A DNA stretch of 64,000 bases from the NCBI RefSeq assembly GCF_014857925.1, contig NZ_JACYVZ010000004.1, forward strand, positions 1 through 64,000. The letters run 5' to 3'. This DNA is from Cysteiniphilum marinum. GTDB lineage: Bacteria > Pseudomonadota > Gammaproteobacteria > Francisellales > Francisellaceae. The translations under genes were made by a program, and so were the position numbers. Below are positions 1 through 8,173 of this stretch, piece after piece. The notes below the pieces were generated by a model. The model did no database searches, was not told where the DNA came from, and saw only the letters and a program-made list of their open reading frames with translations. Each line of letters begins with the position of its first letter. The stretch's first letter is position 1.

Positions 1-114
1 GAAGCTTACTATAACACCAAAAGGAAACATTCAACGATAAATTACATGACACCAAAACAGTTTGAAGATAGTATGAAATCCGAAAATCAAAAGTGTCCCA
101 AATTGACGGGGTAG
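1..114 (+). CDS. IS3-family transposase, C-terminal fragment (cut by window edge)
   Basis: The frame is open from base 1 to a TAG at 112-114 and gives the last 37 residues of a protein. It begins EAYYNTKRKHSTINYMTP, which is the typical C-terminal end of the rve integrase domain of IS3-family OrfB transposases (the 'YN..R.H..L.Y.TP..F' pattern). The stop codon lies inside the terminal inverted repeat, as is common in IS3 elements. The rest of the transposase is outside the window, so it cannot be said whether the element is intact. Confidence 0.85.
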   Translation, partial: EAYYNTKRKHSTINYMTPKQFEDSMKSENQKCPKLTG

Positions 115-118
115 ATCA
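94..118 (+). mobile_element. Right terminal inverted repeat of an IS3-family element
   Basis: The 25 bases 94-118 run TGTCCC...GGGTAGATCA and end in CA, as expected for the right end of an IS3-type element whose left end would read TGATCTACCCC. The transposase stop codon (112-114) lies within it. The insertion sits 4 bp beyond the stop codon of the convergent gene at 123-1046, so that gene was not cut. The left end and target duplication are outside the window. Confidence 0.7.
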
Positions 119-122
119 ATCT

Positions 123-1046
123 TCATACTGAAAAAACAGTAATGTAATCTACAATCTTTGGATAATGTTGTTGGCAAAATGCTAATAAATCTTTCTTTGT
201 TGGTTGTACTGCAATAATTGTTTCACGGTATGCACCATAGTGCATTTTAGGCAAAGCCTGATTGGCTTTAAGATTCTTCTTATCATTTTTTATATACTTA
301 GCCGTGTACTCTTTTTCAAACACTGCCCTTTCATTATGCTTTTCAGCATAAACTAACGCCTTATGCGGAAACTCGCCCTGATCCAATGCTTCTTTGATAT
401 AATGTGCAATAACATCTTTAATCGCTGCCGTCTTTGGTGGATTTGCCAAATCATCACCTATTGAGTATTTAGAGTAAATACCATCTATGGCTTTGATTTG
501 ATTATATTCATTGGTAAAGCTACGGCGCATGTTTGAACCAAAGTGGATGCTATAAGTACTAATAAAACCATCATAGATAATATGTTCCAAAAATGGCAAT
601 AATATAAAGTTCACCTGATACGGCAAGCCGTTCTTCGGAAAAAAATCTTCTAAGCTATGGCTAATTCCTTTAATGCCATAAAGTCTAGTACCCCTACCGG
701 TACCTTTATTTGCAGCTGGTGTTGCCATAACAACCGAGTGCTCACGTAAGTGCTTCATTAGAAAGCCATCAATCGCTAACTTACCTTGCCACTGACGAAT
801 AACATCTAAGTCTTCCGCATTAAAGTTATATGGGTTTTTATCACAGAACTCCTTTATATTGGCTGCCGCATACATCTTATCTCTTATAGCAGGAATAGCG
901 CCTTGCAATTCATCATGACTTAAGTCCTGAAAATCTTCCACGGATTTTAAGCTAGAATTAATCACATATTTTTTGTTGGTGAAATCCATTAAAGATCGAT
1001 GAAGTTTGAAAAAATATTCTGCTTCATGTGGTAAAAGTTGACTCAT
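123..1046 (-). CDS. Unrecognised 307-residue protein
   Basis: An intact frame with an ATG preceded by AAGGAC. I do not recognise a family. The protein is soluble: there is no signal peptide or membrane segment, and the composition is mixed and rather basic near the C terminus (KYIKNDKKNLKANQALPK). A glycine- and threonine-rich stretch (ANKGTGRGTRLYGIKGIS) near residue 112 precedes a hydrophobic region around residues 140-165. It is flanked by an IS end and dispersed repeats, which suggests an accessory location. No function is proposed. Confidence 0.6.
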   Translation of the reverse strand: MSQLLPHEAEYFFKLHRSLMDFTNKKYVINSSLKSVEDFQDLSHDELQGAIPAIRDKMYAAANIKEFCDKNPYNFNAEDLDVIRQWQGKLAIDGFLMKHLREHSVVMATPAANKGTGRGTRLYGIKGISHSLEDFFPKNGLPYQVNFILLPFLEHIIYDGFISTYSIHFGSNMRRSFTNEYNQIKAIDGIYSKYSIGDDLANPPKTAAIKDVIAHYIKEALDQGEFPHKALVYAEKHNERAVFEKEYTAKYIKNDKKNLKANQALPKMHYGAYRETIIAVQPTKKDLLAFCQQHYPKIVDYITVFSV

Positions 1047-1106
1047 TGCCGTTGTCCTTATTTTTTGCCTTTATAATACGAATCCGCCTAAGTTAAACCT
1101 AAACTT

Positions 1107-1163
1107 CCCCTCACCCGCGCAGCTTACGCTACGCGACCTCTCCCTCAAGGGGCGAGGTGAAAA
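1107..1163. repeat. Short dispersed palindromic repeat, copy a
   Basis: CCCCTCACCC is followed by a GC-rich middle and GACCTCTCCCTCAAGGGGCGAGGTGA. The arms CCTCTCCC / GGGGCGAGG can form a hairpin. A second copy with the same layout lies at 40994-41050, and a weaker relative lies near 16457-16480. These resemble the extragenic palindromic elements common in proteobacterial genomes. This copy lies in the 433-bp gap between 1046 and 1480, which otherwise holds the repeat at 1173-1342 and no gene that I can see. Confidence 0.6.
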
Positions 1164-1172
1164 ACAGTTCAA

Positions 1173-1342
1173 CTCATACCGCCCACAAACCATTTTATAG
1201 CATTTCCACCATTGAATTTTACGCCTTTTTGAACGATTCTATTTTGACAATAGCCCCAGCTATTGCCCGCAATACAATCATCCAAAAGCATCAGAAACTT
1301 CTTCGGCACTAAAACACTGCAAAATGATTTACGAGCGATATA
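1173..1342 (-). repeat. ~170-bp dispersed repeat (MITE-like), copy 1
   Basis: Read on the minus strand, this stretch aligns along its whole length with 40230-40398. Shared blocks are CGTAAATCATTTTGC, the central hairpin region ATTGCRGGYAATAGCTRGG, then CTATTRTCAAAAT, and the end GGTTTGTG(A/G)CGGGTAT. The ends are imperfect inverted repeats (CTATACCC-like). The central stem CAATAG/CTATTG here is TAATAG/CTATTA in the other copy, a paired change. Partial ends lie at 49436-49473 and 63721-63746. Confidence 0.65.
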
Positions 1343-1479
1343 TTCTTGAGTTAGTTACATACTATACCCCTCACTTTAAGCAATGCATATGAAAAACCTG
1401 ACAAATCCAAACACTTTACTTTTAATTTTCAGTCAAATCGTTAATATATTTTCACCCCTAGTCAATCCCTTTAACATAT

Positions 1480-2796
1480 ATGGCAATTCATAAAATCAAA
1501 GGTTATGTTATTTTCGTTGTGGTGTTAAGCGCCTTTTTATTATTTTATAAATATATTATGCAGGTTTTCCCAGGCCTTATTGCCAATGACATTATGTCGT
1601 CTTTTAGCATCTCTCCAGCTGAAGCAGGATCATTAGTTGCCATTACCTTTTGGACCATTGTTATCACCCAATTATTCTCAGGGTTGATTTTGGATAAATT
1701 TGGTTTTCGCATCATTAGCTCACTATCATTGGTGAGCTCAGCATTCGGGCTTTTGGTATTTATTTATGGCGCTAACCACGGTGATTTATGGCTTGGCTAT
1801 CTTGGGCGCATTATGATTGGCGTTGGCATTTCCTTTGCTACGGTTAGTTATATCAAAGCAGTTTCAGTATGGTTCTCCCCGCGACGCTTTGCCTTCGTTT
1901 CAAGCTTCTTAGCCACTGCTGCGATGTTAGGCGCGATCATTGGACAAGCGCCATTATCTTATTTGATCTCACATACAGGCTCTTGGCAAAAGGCATTGGC
2001 CATTTGCGCTGTCGTTGGACTTATTGGTGCACTTTTGTACTTTCTCATCATCCGTGATCACAACCCCAAACAACAAAATATCTCCACCAAGGACAGCAGT
2101 CTTGAGTGGGCATCGATCAAAACAGTACTTTTTAATCGCAATAACTGGCTATTAACCTTTTATTCAGGCTTAAGCTTCACAGCGATTGATGCCTTTGCCG
2201 GTCTATGGGGTAACAACTATTTTCGTGAGCAATATGGTGTGTCAACTGAGCATGCAGCAGGCATGATTTCGATGATCTTCCTTGGTATGGCGATTGGTTC
2301 ACCAATTATTGGCAAACTATCAGAATACTATAACACCAAGCGTTTAATGCTAGGATTCCATGTTATAGCCACCATTAGCCTTGCGCTTGTTCTCACAGTA
2401 AAAACCACACCACTAACCGCCTCTATCTGCTTATTTATCTTTGGTTTCTCATTGGGCATTTATATGCTGAGCTTTGCCATCGGCCGACGTATTAATCCTA
2501 TCGTTGTCACTGCTACTGTTGCTGCATTAATCAATACGGGCGAGCCCATCTTTGGCGCGATTTTCGATCCTCTTATTGGTTATTTTCTTGAGCTTACATG
2601 GCAGGGTAATTACATCAATAGCGCTGGACAAATTGTGCAGTATGCACAAGGCTTGGCACCCGCTAATGCTGTCAAACACTTCGATGTTTCTTCTTACCAT
2701 ATGGCATTCTCCATTTTGACACTCAGCATGATTCTATCTTTTGTCTTATTATGCTTTGTTAAAGATAACAACGAAGCACAAAGTGATAATGTCTAA
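1480..2796 (+). CDS. MFS transporter
   Basis: A 438-residue inner-membrane protein with about 12 hydrophobic segments. The loop between helices 2 and 3 carries the MFS motif in the form GLILDKFGFR, and a second motif GRIMIGVG follows in helix 4. A long polar loop around residues 192-210 divides the two halves. The overall style (short N terminus, VFPGLIANDIMSSFSIS) resembles MFS permeases of intracellular gammaproteobacteria such as Francisella and Legionella, many of which import amino acids or nucleosides, but the substrate cannot be read from sequence. It stands alone, 68 bp upstream of the GT39 gene on the same strand. Confidence 0.85.
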   Translation: MAIHKIKGYVIFVVVLSAFLLFYKYIMQVFPGLIANDIMSSFSISPAEAGSLVAITFWTIVITQLFSGLILDKFGFRIISSLSLVSSAFGLLVFIYGANHGDLWLGYLGRIMIGVGISFATVSYIKAVSVWFSPRRFAFVSSFLATAAMLGAIIGQAPLSYLISHTGSWQKALAICAVVGLIGALLYFLIIRDHNPKQQNISTKDSSLEWASIKTVLFNRNNWLLTFYSGLSFTAIDAFAGLWGNNYFREQYGVSTEHAAGMISMIFLGMAIGSPIIGKLSEYYNTKRLMLGFHVIATISLALVLTVKTTPLTASICLFIFGFSLGIYMLSFAIGRRINPIVVTATVAALINTGEPIFGAIFDPLIGYFLELTWQGNYINSAGQIVQYAQGLAPANAVKHFDVSSYHMAFSILTLSMILSFVLLCFVKDNNEAQSDNV

Positions 2797-2864
2797 CATT
2801 AATAAAAACATTTTCTGATACGTTATTTCTGCTATGATGATGCGCATTGCCATGATAGACAAGA

Positions 2865-4370
2865 ATGCAAGACGTAATGAAACCAACAATCAAAGCTAGC
2901 CACTTATTTTGGATCTTTTTCCTCACTTACGCATTTTTATGGACGCTTGCGCCGTCAATTATGCGCTTTGTCACACCCATGGATGCCACCGAAGGGGCAA
3001 TGTGGGCGCATACGCTGCAATGGGGCTATCCACGCGATCCTTGGTTAAATGCGCTATTAACTAAGGTAGCACTCTTTATTAGCGGCAACCATGATTGGAG
3101 TGTTTATTTATTCTCTCAACTGATGGCGCTTATTGCATTTTGGTCAGTTTGGCGCTTGGGGCGATTGATCTTTAAAAATGATTATTTAGCACTATTTGCT
3201 GCCATTATTCTTATTGCCATTCAATACTATAACTTAGCGATTATTGACTTTAATGACAATGCCTGTGAACTTGGACTTTGGCCGTTAATGGCTTTGTATT
3301 TTTATCGCAGCATCACCACAAATCGCCTGAAGCATTGGCTGCTACTTGGCATCATCTCAGGTCTTGCGATGATGGCGAAATACTACACAGCTGTCCCCTT
3401 AGTTGCCATGCTGCTTTTTATCCTTTTTGAAAAATCACTCCATCGCCACTTAATCAACTGGAAACTTTATCTAAGCTTAACCATCTTAATTATTATTTGT
3501 ATTCCGCATATCATGTGGCTTATAAAATATGGTTTTATAACCATTCATTACTCAATGGATAAAGTTGATAGCCATATCCATGAAAATTTATTGCAAAGAC
3601 ATTTTGGTTATGCCTTGCATTTCTTTTTCGCACAAATTGGAACGTTCATGGGCGCTGTTGCCTTATTTTTATTCGGTTTTGCAGGTAAAACCCAAAATAA
3701 ACCAACGCTCAATAGCAAAACGAATATTGGCGCCTTTAATGCCAAATTCTTGTTCTTAGTCGGCTTTGGTCCGACACTTATTACCGTGCTTATTTCAATC
3801 ATTGGCGGTTGGAATATCCATACGATGTGGGGCATCCCATTATTAAGCTTATGGAGCCTTATTCTTATTGCTCTAGCAAAACCTATTTTAACCACCAGTA
3901 AGCTTAAACGTCTTATCGCTATGGCTGGCTTTATTACCCTTTTGTTGCTTGTAGGCTATAGTATTTCATTATCTCGCAGTAAAACCAGTAGCGCCAATTA
4001 TCCGGCGCGCGAAATCGCACAAATCGTCACCAATGAATGGCACCAACGTTATAACACCAAGCTTGAATATATCGCAGGCTTTAACAAACCGATTAGCTAT
4101 ATCACCCGCTATTCCAAAGACCATCCAATGGCGCTTATTGCTTTTGATCCTAAACTTAATCCTGCACTTGATATGTATGACTTACACCAAAAAGGTGCAG
4201 TGTTTATTTTAGTACCGCAAATGGAAGGCACTACTACATTCCCAAAAGAGGTATTAGCACAATACCCTGATTTAGTAATCACGCCTTATCAAGAAATTCC
4301 TTGGAAACGTGCCAAGCCCAATCAACAACCGATGCGCTTTCAAATCGCTTTTTTACCACCAAAGCCATAG
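2865..4370 (+). CDS. GT39 family membrane glycosyltransferase (ArnT/FlmK-like)
   Basis: A 501-residue polytopic membrane protein with about 11-12 hydrophobic segments and a periplasmic C-terminal domain from about residue 375. The first periplasmic loop carries the GT-C/PMT_2 signature (DATEGAMWAHTLQWGYP, with acidic catalytic residues). This family moves a sugar from a polyprenyl-phosphate carrier to an acceptor on the outer face of the inner membrane. ArnT/FlmK members add aminosugars to lipid A. With the Arn-like genes at 32860-37486 in the same window, a role as the final lipid A transferase is a reasonable inference, but protein or glycan acceptors are not excluded. ATG at 2865 is used; an internal ATG at 2877 is possible. 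Confidence 0.75.
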   Translation: MQDVMKPTIKASHLFWIFFLTYAFLWTLAPSIMRFVTPMDATEGAMWAHTLQWGYPRDPWLNALLTKVALFISGNHDWSVYLFSQLMALIAFWSVWRLGRLIFKNDYLALFAAIILIAIQYYNLAIIDFNDNACELGLWPLMALYFYRSITTNRLKHWLLLGIISGLAMMAKYYTAVPLVAMLLFILFEKSLHRHLINWKLYLSLTILIIICIPHIMWLIKYGFITIHYSMDKVDSHIHENLLQRHFGYALHFFFAQIGTFMGAVALFLFGFAGKTQNKPTLNSKTNIGAFNAKFLFLVGFGPTLITVLISIIGGWNIHTMWGIPLLSLWSLILIALAKPILTTSKLKRLIAMAGFITLLLLVGYSISLSRSKTSSANYPAREIAQIVTNEWHQRYNTKLEYIAGFNKPISYITRYSKDHPMALIAFDPKLNPALDMYDLHQKGAVFILVPQMEGTTTFPKEVLAQYPDLVITPYQEIPWKRAKPNQQPMRFQIAFLPPKP

Positions 4371-4379
4371 TGTGATCAT

Positions 4380-5438
4380 ATGACTTTACGTGACAGTTAT
4401 CTAAATTATCTCAATGCACATCACTACAATGAAGATTCATTGCAATTACAAGCGATTGACTATTTACAGCAAATCATTGCACGCGTTAAGGAGCAAGACT
4501 CAATAAAGTCCAAGACTTGGCGCTTGTTTAAAAAGAAGCCGGACCCCATCAAAGGCTTATACATGTGGGGTGGCGTTGGTCGCGGCAAAACATTCATCAT
4601 GGATTTATTCTATGATACGCTAACTATTGACAATAAAACGCGCTTGCACTTTAATCACTTCATGCAGCAAGTACACCAATCATTGCGCAATTTCCAAGGT
4701 CAAAATAATCCTTTACAAAAAGTCGCTCATAATATTGCTGATCAATATAGCGTAATTTGTTTTGATGAATTTTTTGTCGAGGATATTGCAGATGCGATGA
4801 TTTTAGGCGGTCTTTTCACACAATTATTTGAACTTGGCATTACTCTTATCGCCACTTCAAACATCCCACCTGAACGGCTTTATCAAGGTGGCTTACAACG
4901 TGAACTTTTCTTGCCGGCAATCGACTGCCTTATTAAGCATGTCACCGTTCTTAATCTTGATTCTGGCACTGATTACAGACAACTAACACAATCGCATAAT
5001 CAAAACTTCTTCTACCCCTTACCAGAAGCCACACTTGATCTTGCCAATCGCTTTAAACAAAGTGCATCAACTCATGTGATATATGACACTGAAATCATCC
5101 TTGAAGATCGCCTTGTTAAAGTCAAAGCCGTTGATGAGCATGCTATTTGGTTTGACTTCTTTAGTATTTGCGGTGATGGTCGCGGTGTGAGTGACTATAT
5201 CGCCCTTGCCAAACGTTTTGATACCATCTATATCAGTGATATGCCCATATTAACGATAAAACATGAAAGTGAAAGCAGACGGTTTATCGCCATGATTGAT
5301 GAGTTTTATGATGAAGACAAACACGTTATTATCGCAGCAGAGACTGACTTTAATGATATTTATCAAGGTGAAAAACTTAAATTTGAATTTGAACGCACCA
5401 AAAGTCGACTACATGAGATGCAACAACAGCATCAGTAA
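4380..5438 (+). CDS. zapE: Cell division ATPase ZapE (AFG1-like)
   Basis: A 352-residue AFG1/ZapE-type AAA+ ATPase. Walker A is GGVGRGKT near residue 63, Walker B is VICFDEFFVEDIAD near residue 124, and a sensor region IATSNIPPERLYQGGLQR follows near residue 158. In E. coli ZapE associates with the Z ring and supports division under stress or low oxygen; mitochondrial relatives help degrade respiratory-chain subunits. Length and motif order match the family. It starts 9 bp after the GT39 gene and is probably co-transcribed, with no obvious functional link. Confidence 0.92.
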   Translation: MTLRDSYLNYLNAHHYNEDSLQLQAIDYLQQIIARVKEQDSIKSKTWRLFKKKPDPIKGLYMWGGVGRGKTFIMDLFYDTLTIDNKTRLHFNHFMQQVHQSLRNFQGQNNPLQKVAHNIADQYSVICFDEFFVEDIADAMILGGLFTQLFELGITLIATSNIPPERLYQGGLQRELFLPAIDCLIKHVTVLNLDSGTDYRQLTQSHNQNFFYPLPEATLDLANRFKQSASTHVIYDTEIILEDRLVKVKAVDEHAIWFDFFSICGDGRGVSDYIALAKRFDTIYISDMPILTIKHESESRRFIAMIDEFYDEDKHVIIAAETDFNDIYQGEKLKFEFERTKSRLHEMQQQHQ

Positions 5439-5522
5439 AGAACAAACCCACGTAAAACTACGCTTGTCTTTTTAAATGAATCTTATTAGAATCGTCCACT
5501 TCAAATTTAAATAGACAATTAA

Positions 5523-6197
5523 ATGAACATCAAAAGAATAATTTCAACTCTATTAATTTTAACAACGATCACACTTTTTAGTGGTTGCGCAGCAATTGGT
5601 ACTGCCGTTAGTCATCGCAACTTAGAAACCCAAACGCTTATGAGCAATAGTGTCTTTTTGTCACCTGAATCTGTTGATTTAAAGCCAACAATATTTGTCA
5701 TGCTAACCAATACCACAGATCACCCAGACTTCTCTATTAAAAGCGCTTTATTAAAGCGTCTTGAATCAAAGGGCTACACTATCGTTAATCATCCACAACA
5801 GGCTTCTTTTATTTTGCAAGTCAACATTCTACAAGTTGGTCAAAAAAGCAAAACCGCAGCACAAGAGATGATGTCTGAAGGCTATGGTGGTGCATTAGAG
5901 GGTGTTGTATCCGGTGTTGCTATTGCTGCCACAGGTAGCGCCAATGTCGTTGTTGGCGGTGTTGCAGGTGGTGTCGCCACATCAGTAACGGATAATTTTG
6001 TCAAAGACGTAACCTATACGGTGATTAGTGACATTAAGCTCAGTCAAAAATTCAAAGACAATACCATTACAGATAAAACAAGAATTCTTAGCATGGCAAA
6101 TCGTGTAAATTTAGCATTTGATAGTGCTAAACCATTACTTGTCATTGGTTTATCTGACGCCATTTCAGGATTGTTTATCCAACAAACCACAGCCTAG
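5523..6197 (+). CDS. TraT-like outer-membrane lipoprotein
   Basis: 224 residues with a lipoprotein signal peptide and lipobox LFSGC (Cys22). The sequence follows plasmid TraT closely in layout: a start like AIGTAVSHRNLETQTLMS, a middle glycine-rich hydrophobic zipper (about residues 118-155), then a 'VKDVTYTVISDIKLSQK' block and a C-terminal 'ANRVNLAFDSAKPLLV' block. TraT of F-type plasmids is a surface lipoprotein giving entry exclusion and serum resistance. Here it is chromosomal and not linked to tra genes, so a role in the outer-membrane barrier is more likely. It is followed 8 bp later by a second glycine-zipper lipoprotein. Confidence 0.85.
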   Translation: MNIKRIISTLLILTTITLFSGCAAIGTAVSHRNLETQTLMSNSVFLSPESVDLKPTIFVMLTNTTDHPDFSIKSALLKRLESKGYTIVNHPQQASFILQVNILQVGQKSKTAAQEMMSEGYGGALEGVVSGVAIAATGSANVVVGGVAGGVATSVTDNFVKDVTYTVISDIKLSQKFKDNTITDKTRILSMANRVNLAFDSAKPLLVIGLSDAISGLFIQQTTA

Positions 6198-6205
6198 GAA
6201 ATCAC

Positions 6206-6703
6206 ATGCGATATTTATCAGCAACCCTAAGCCTTTTCATATCTTTACTTCTACTAACAGGTTGTGCTCATCAACCGATTGGCAGCGGTCCTGTTCTCAA
6301 TAGCATGAAAGTCGAGAAAAAAGACGTCTTGCATGCGGTTGGACATGACTCAACCGTTATTGGCACAATTGGTGCAGGTGCAGGTGCAGGTGCAGTGACT
6401 GGAGCAATTGTTGGCATTGGTTTAACCATTGTAACCTTTGGTTTAGCAGCACCTTTGATTCCTGTAACAACCTTAGCTGGAGGCGCTGGAGGTGCCGCCA
6501 TTGGTGCTGGCAGTGGCGCTATTTACGGCTATGCCAAAAACCATGACCAATACTTGTATAGCTATCTTGTAGAAAATAAAAGTGATGGCAAAAAATACCT
6601 TATCCACCAATATGACAAAAACCAAATTGCTCAAGGTCAATTAGTTAATATCTATCATGATAAAGGTGATATATTTTATATTCGAGAAATCAAAAAAGCC
6701 TAA
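6206..6703 (+). CDS. Glycine-zipper lipoprotein
   Basis: 165 residues with a lipoprotein signal peptide and lipobox LLTGC (Cys20). Residues about 53-105 are a Gly/Ala-rich hydrophobic zipper encoded partly by tandem GGTGCA units (6371-6394), as in SlyB/Pcp-type outer-membrane lipoproteins. The C-terminal 50 residues are polar and may form a small globular domain. The gene follows the traT-like gene by 8 bp and probably shares its transcript. Function unknown; outer-membrane location is inferred from the lipobox with Ala at +2. Confidence 0.75.
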   Translation: MRYLSATLSLFISLLLLTGCAHQPIGSGPVLNSMKVEKKDVLHAVGHDSTVIGTIGAGAGAGAVTGAIVGIGLTIVTFGLAAPLIPVTTLAGGAGGAAIGAGSGAIYGYAKNHDQYLYSYLVENKSDGKKYLIHQYDKNQIAQGQLVNIYHDKGDIFYIREIKKA

Positions 6704-6726
6704 GGAAATACGGCAATAACTAAGGA

Positions 6727-6975
6727 CTAAACCACTTCTTTTGTTTGTAACACTTGGTTGTAAAGCATATCTTTGACACGGCGACGCTGTTTTTTAAGAT
6801 TTGTTAACTCATTATCTGTTACCGCTTCTTGATTGGCTTCAATCCTAAATATTTCCTTATCAAGCGCTTCATATTCATTAAATAGTTTGTGAAAGTGATT
6901 ATCCGTTTCTTTTAAATTATGGATTGTTTCAGCATGCTCTGGAAACTCTTTAACTAGCGGGTGATGTTCTAACAT
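6727..6975 (-). CDS. YdcH-family (DUF465) small protein
   Basis: 82 residues, entirely charged and helical, starting MLEHHPLVKEFPEH and continuing with 'ETDNHFHKLFNEYEALDKEIFRIE' and 'LKKQRRRVKDMLYNQ'. This matches the DUF465/YdcH family of short coiled-coil proteins found widely in proteobacteria; their role is not established. The gene is convergent with the lipoprotein gene that ends 23 bp away. Confidence 0.9.
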   Translation of the reverse strand: MLEHHPLVKEFPEHAETIHNLKETDNHFHKLFNEYEALDKEIFRIEANQEAVTDNELTNLKKQRRRVKDMLYNQVLQTKEVV

Positions 6976-7106
6976 TATTAACTCCTACATTTATGATTAA
7001 TATTACAAACTTCCAGTTTGAGTCTAACAATCATAAAACTAGGCGTCATGCACGCTTATAGCAAAAAATACCAATAGATCCAAAAACAATGATCTATGTC
7101 ATCTTT

Positions 7107-7607
7107 TTATATATTTTTTAGAGGTAAAAATAAACGACGAGCTTCCGAGTGAAACTCTCTGAAACCAAACTGTTTATAAAAAGATACCGCTTTTTCATCA
7201 ATTGCATCAACAACCATGGCATATATAGCAATTTCTTCACTCACGGCAAGTGTGCGCTTAATTGCATCGACTAAAAGCATTCTGCCAACACCTAAACCTT
7301 GCGCACTTTCACTGACTGCCAAACGCCCAATTAAAGCGCAAGGTATTGGATGACGCGGCAACTTGCGCGCTACTGTATCAGGCAAAGAGTCTACAGCTAC
7401 TGATAGCGTGGAAAGTGTGTAATAACCGAGGATAACCGTTATATCCTTTTCCGATGTCGCAACAAATGTACGCCCAATACTACGCCGAACATCTTGGGTT
7501 GCTTGCTTTTGGATATAATGATCCAAAGCATCAACACCACAACAAAAATGTGTACGATTGTGAGTTTCACTATCAAGAGCTGAAATAATAATATTTGAAT
7601 AACTCAT
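7107..7607 (-). CDS. GNAT acetyltransferase toxin (TacT-like)
   Basis: 166 residues of a GCN5-related N-acetyltransferase. The acetyl-CoA loop is RLAVSESAQGLGVGRMLL near residue 94, and the C-terminal block FYKQFGFREF carries the Tyr used by TacT-type enzymes. TacT-type toxins acetylate aminoacyl-tRNA and stop translation. The start codon overlaps the last base of the upstream DUF1778 antitoxin stop codon (TAATG), the standard arrangement of TacAT modules. Assignment as a toxin is by family and context. Confidence 0.88.
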   Translation of the reverse strand: MSYSNIIISALDSETHNRTHFCCGVDALDHYIQKQATQDVRRSIGRTFVATSEKDITVILGYYTLSTLSVAVDSLPDTVARKLPRHPIPCALIGRLAVSESAQGLGVGRMLLVDAIKRTLAVSEEIAIYAMVVDAIDEKAVSFYKQFGFREFHSEARRLFLPLKNI

Positions 7608-7897
7608 TACTTACTACTAACACGCGCATTATGCTCATCAAATGCTTTTAACAGCTTATCATTAAACTGCACTGGCTGAGATAAAGCAGTCAAAAAAGCT
7701 GCTGCGTCACTCTGCCCTAGCTGCATCGTCTCATGCGCATGGATTGTTTTTTCAGCCTGCTTTAATGCGCAACTTAAAATGAAATTGCTTACACTTTTAC
7801 CCTCAAAGCTTGCAGCACGCTCAAGAACTGTTTTCGCCATATTATTTAATCTTAAATTAATACGCTCTTGCTTAAGATTCATGGTTTCACTTCGCAT
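7607..7897 (-). CDS. DUF1778 (TacA-like) antitoxin
   Basis: 96 residues. The N-terminal half is a ribbon-helix-helix DNA-binding domain (INLRLNNMAKTVLERAASFEGKSVSNFILSCAL, broken here only as a description) typical of DUF1778 antitoxins. The C-terminal tail (LTALSQPVQFNDKLLKAFDEH) is the toxin-wrapping segment. I chose the ATG at 7897 because GGAG lies 6 bases upstream; an in-frame upstream ATG at 7924 lacks such a site, and ATG at 7882 is a further option. Autoregulation with the toxin is expected; a candidate site is the short inverted motif near 7932-7950. Confidence 0.88.
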   Translation of the reverse strand: MRSETMNLKQERINLRLNNMAKTVLERAASFEGKSVSNFILSCALKQAEKTIHAHETMQLGQSDAAAFLTALSQPVQFNDKLLKAFDEHNARVSSK

Positions 7898-7947
7898 TTT
7901 AGGCTCCATAAATTTCCAACACAACCTAAGTGTACGTCAAAAAGGCA

Positions 7948-7977
7948 CCAAAATCAAAAATCAAAAATCAAAAATCA
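7948..7977. repeat. Short 7-bp tandem repeat (AAAAATC)
   Basis: Four near-perfect AAAAATC units lie between the TacA gene and the methionine promoter. They are probably a low-complexity slippage tract. They lie upstream of the TTGACA at 8025 and could affect DNA bending, but nothing shows a function. Confidence 0.5.
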
Positions 7978-8024
7978 GATTACCCCATACAAATAAAAAA
8001 ATCATAAAAAAATGCAAATCACAA

Positions 8025-8053
8025 TTGACAGTCTTTAAAAATTTCTGTTAGCT
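8025..8053 (+). promoter_or_regulatory. Probable sigma-70 promoter of the met operon
   Basis: A perfect -35 hexamer TTGACA (8025-8030), then 17 bases, then TTAGCT (8048-8053) as a weak -10. The DNA just upstream is A-rich. Transcription would start near 8060, about 30 bases before the leader peptide start. The -10 is the uncertain part. Confidence 0.5.
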
Positions 8054-8089
8054 TAAGTTCAAGTTGTTAATTTTTTTCGTGAAGACATT

Positions 8090-8173
8090 ATGCTTAAATA
8101 CGCTTGTTACAAACGAATGATGATGCCCAACCTAGGCGCTGTTGTCGAGGTTGGGTTTAAGTCGTTTGCTTAA
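8090..8173 (+). CDS. Methionine leader peptide
   Basis: A 27-codon frame starting ATG at 8090 and ending TAA at 8171-8173: MLKYACYKR, then MMM, then PNLGAVVEVGFKSFA. Codons 10-12 (8117-8125) are three consecutive Met codons, where a Met-starved ribosome would stall. They sit exactly between the 5' arms of two nested helices (8110-8116 and 8126-8133). The frame lies in the transcribed leader of a methionine biosynthesis operon, ahead of an antiterminator/terminator pair. The ribosome-binding site is weak (GAAG). The identification rests on codon content, position and RNA structure together; translation has not been shown. Confidence 0.75.
   Translation: MLKYACYKRMMMPNLGAVVEVGFKSFA

Noticed and set aside
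3608-3895. 95-codon minus-strand frame inside the GT39 gene
   Set aside because: Composition is an antisense shadow of a membrane protein.
5439-5480. Intrinsic terminator after zapE
   Set aside because: A weak mismatched hairpin with a short T run is present, but pairing is too poor to call.
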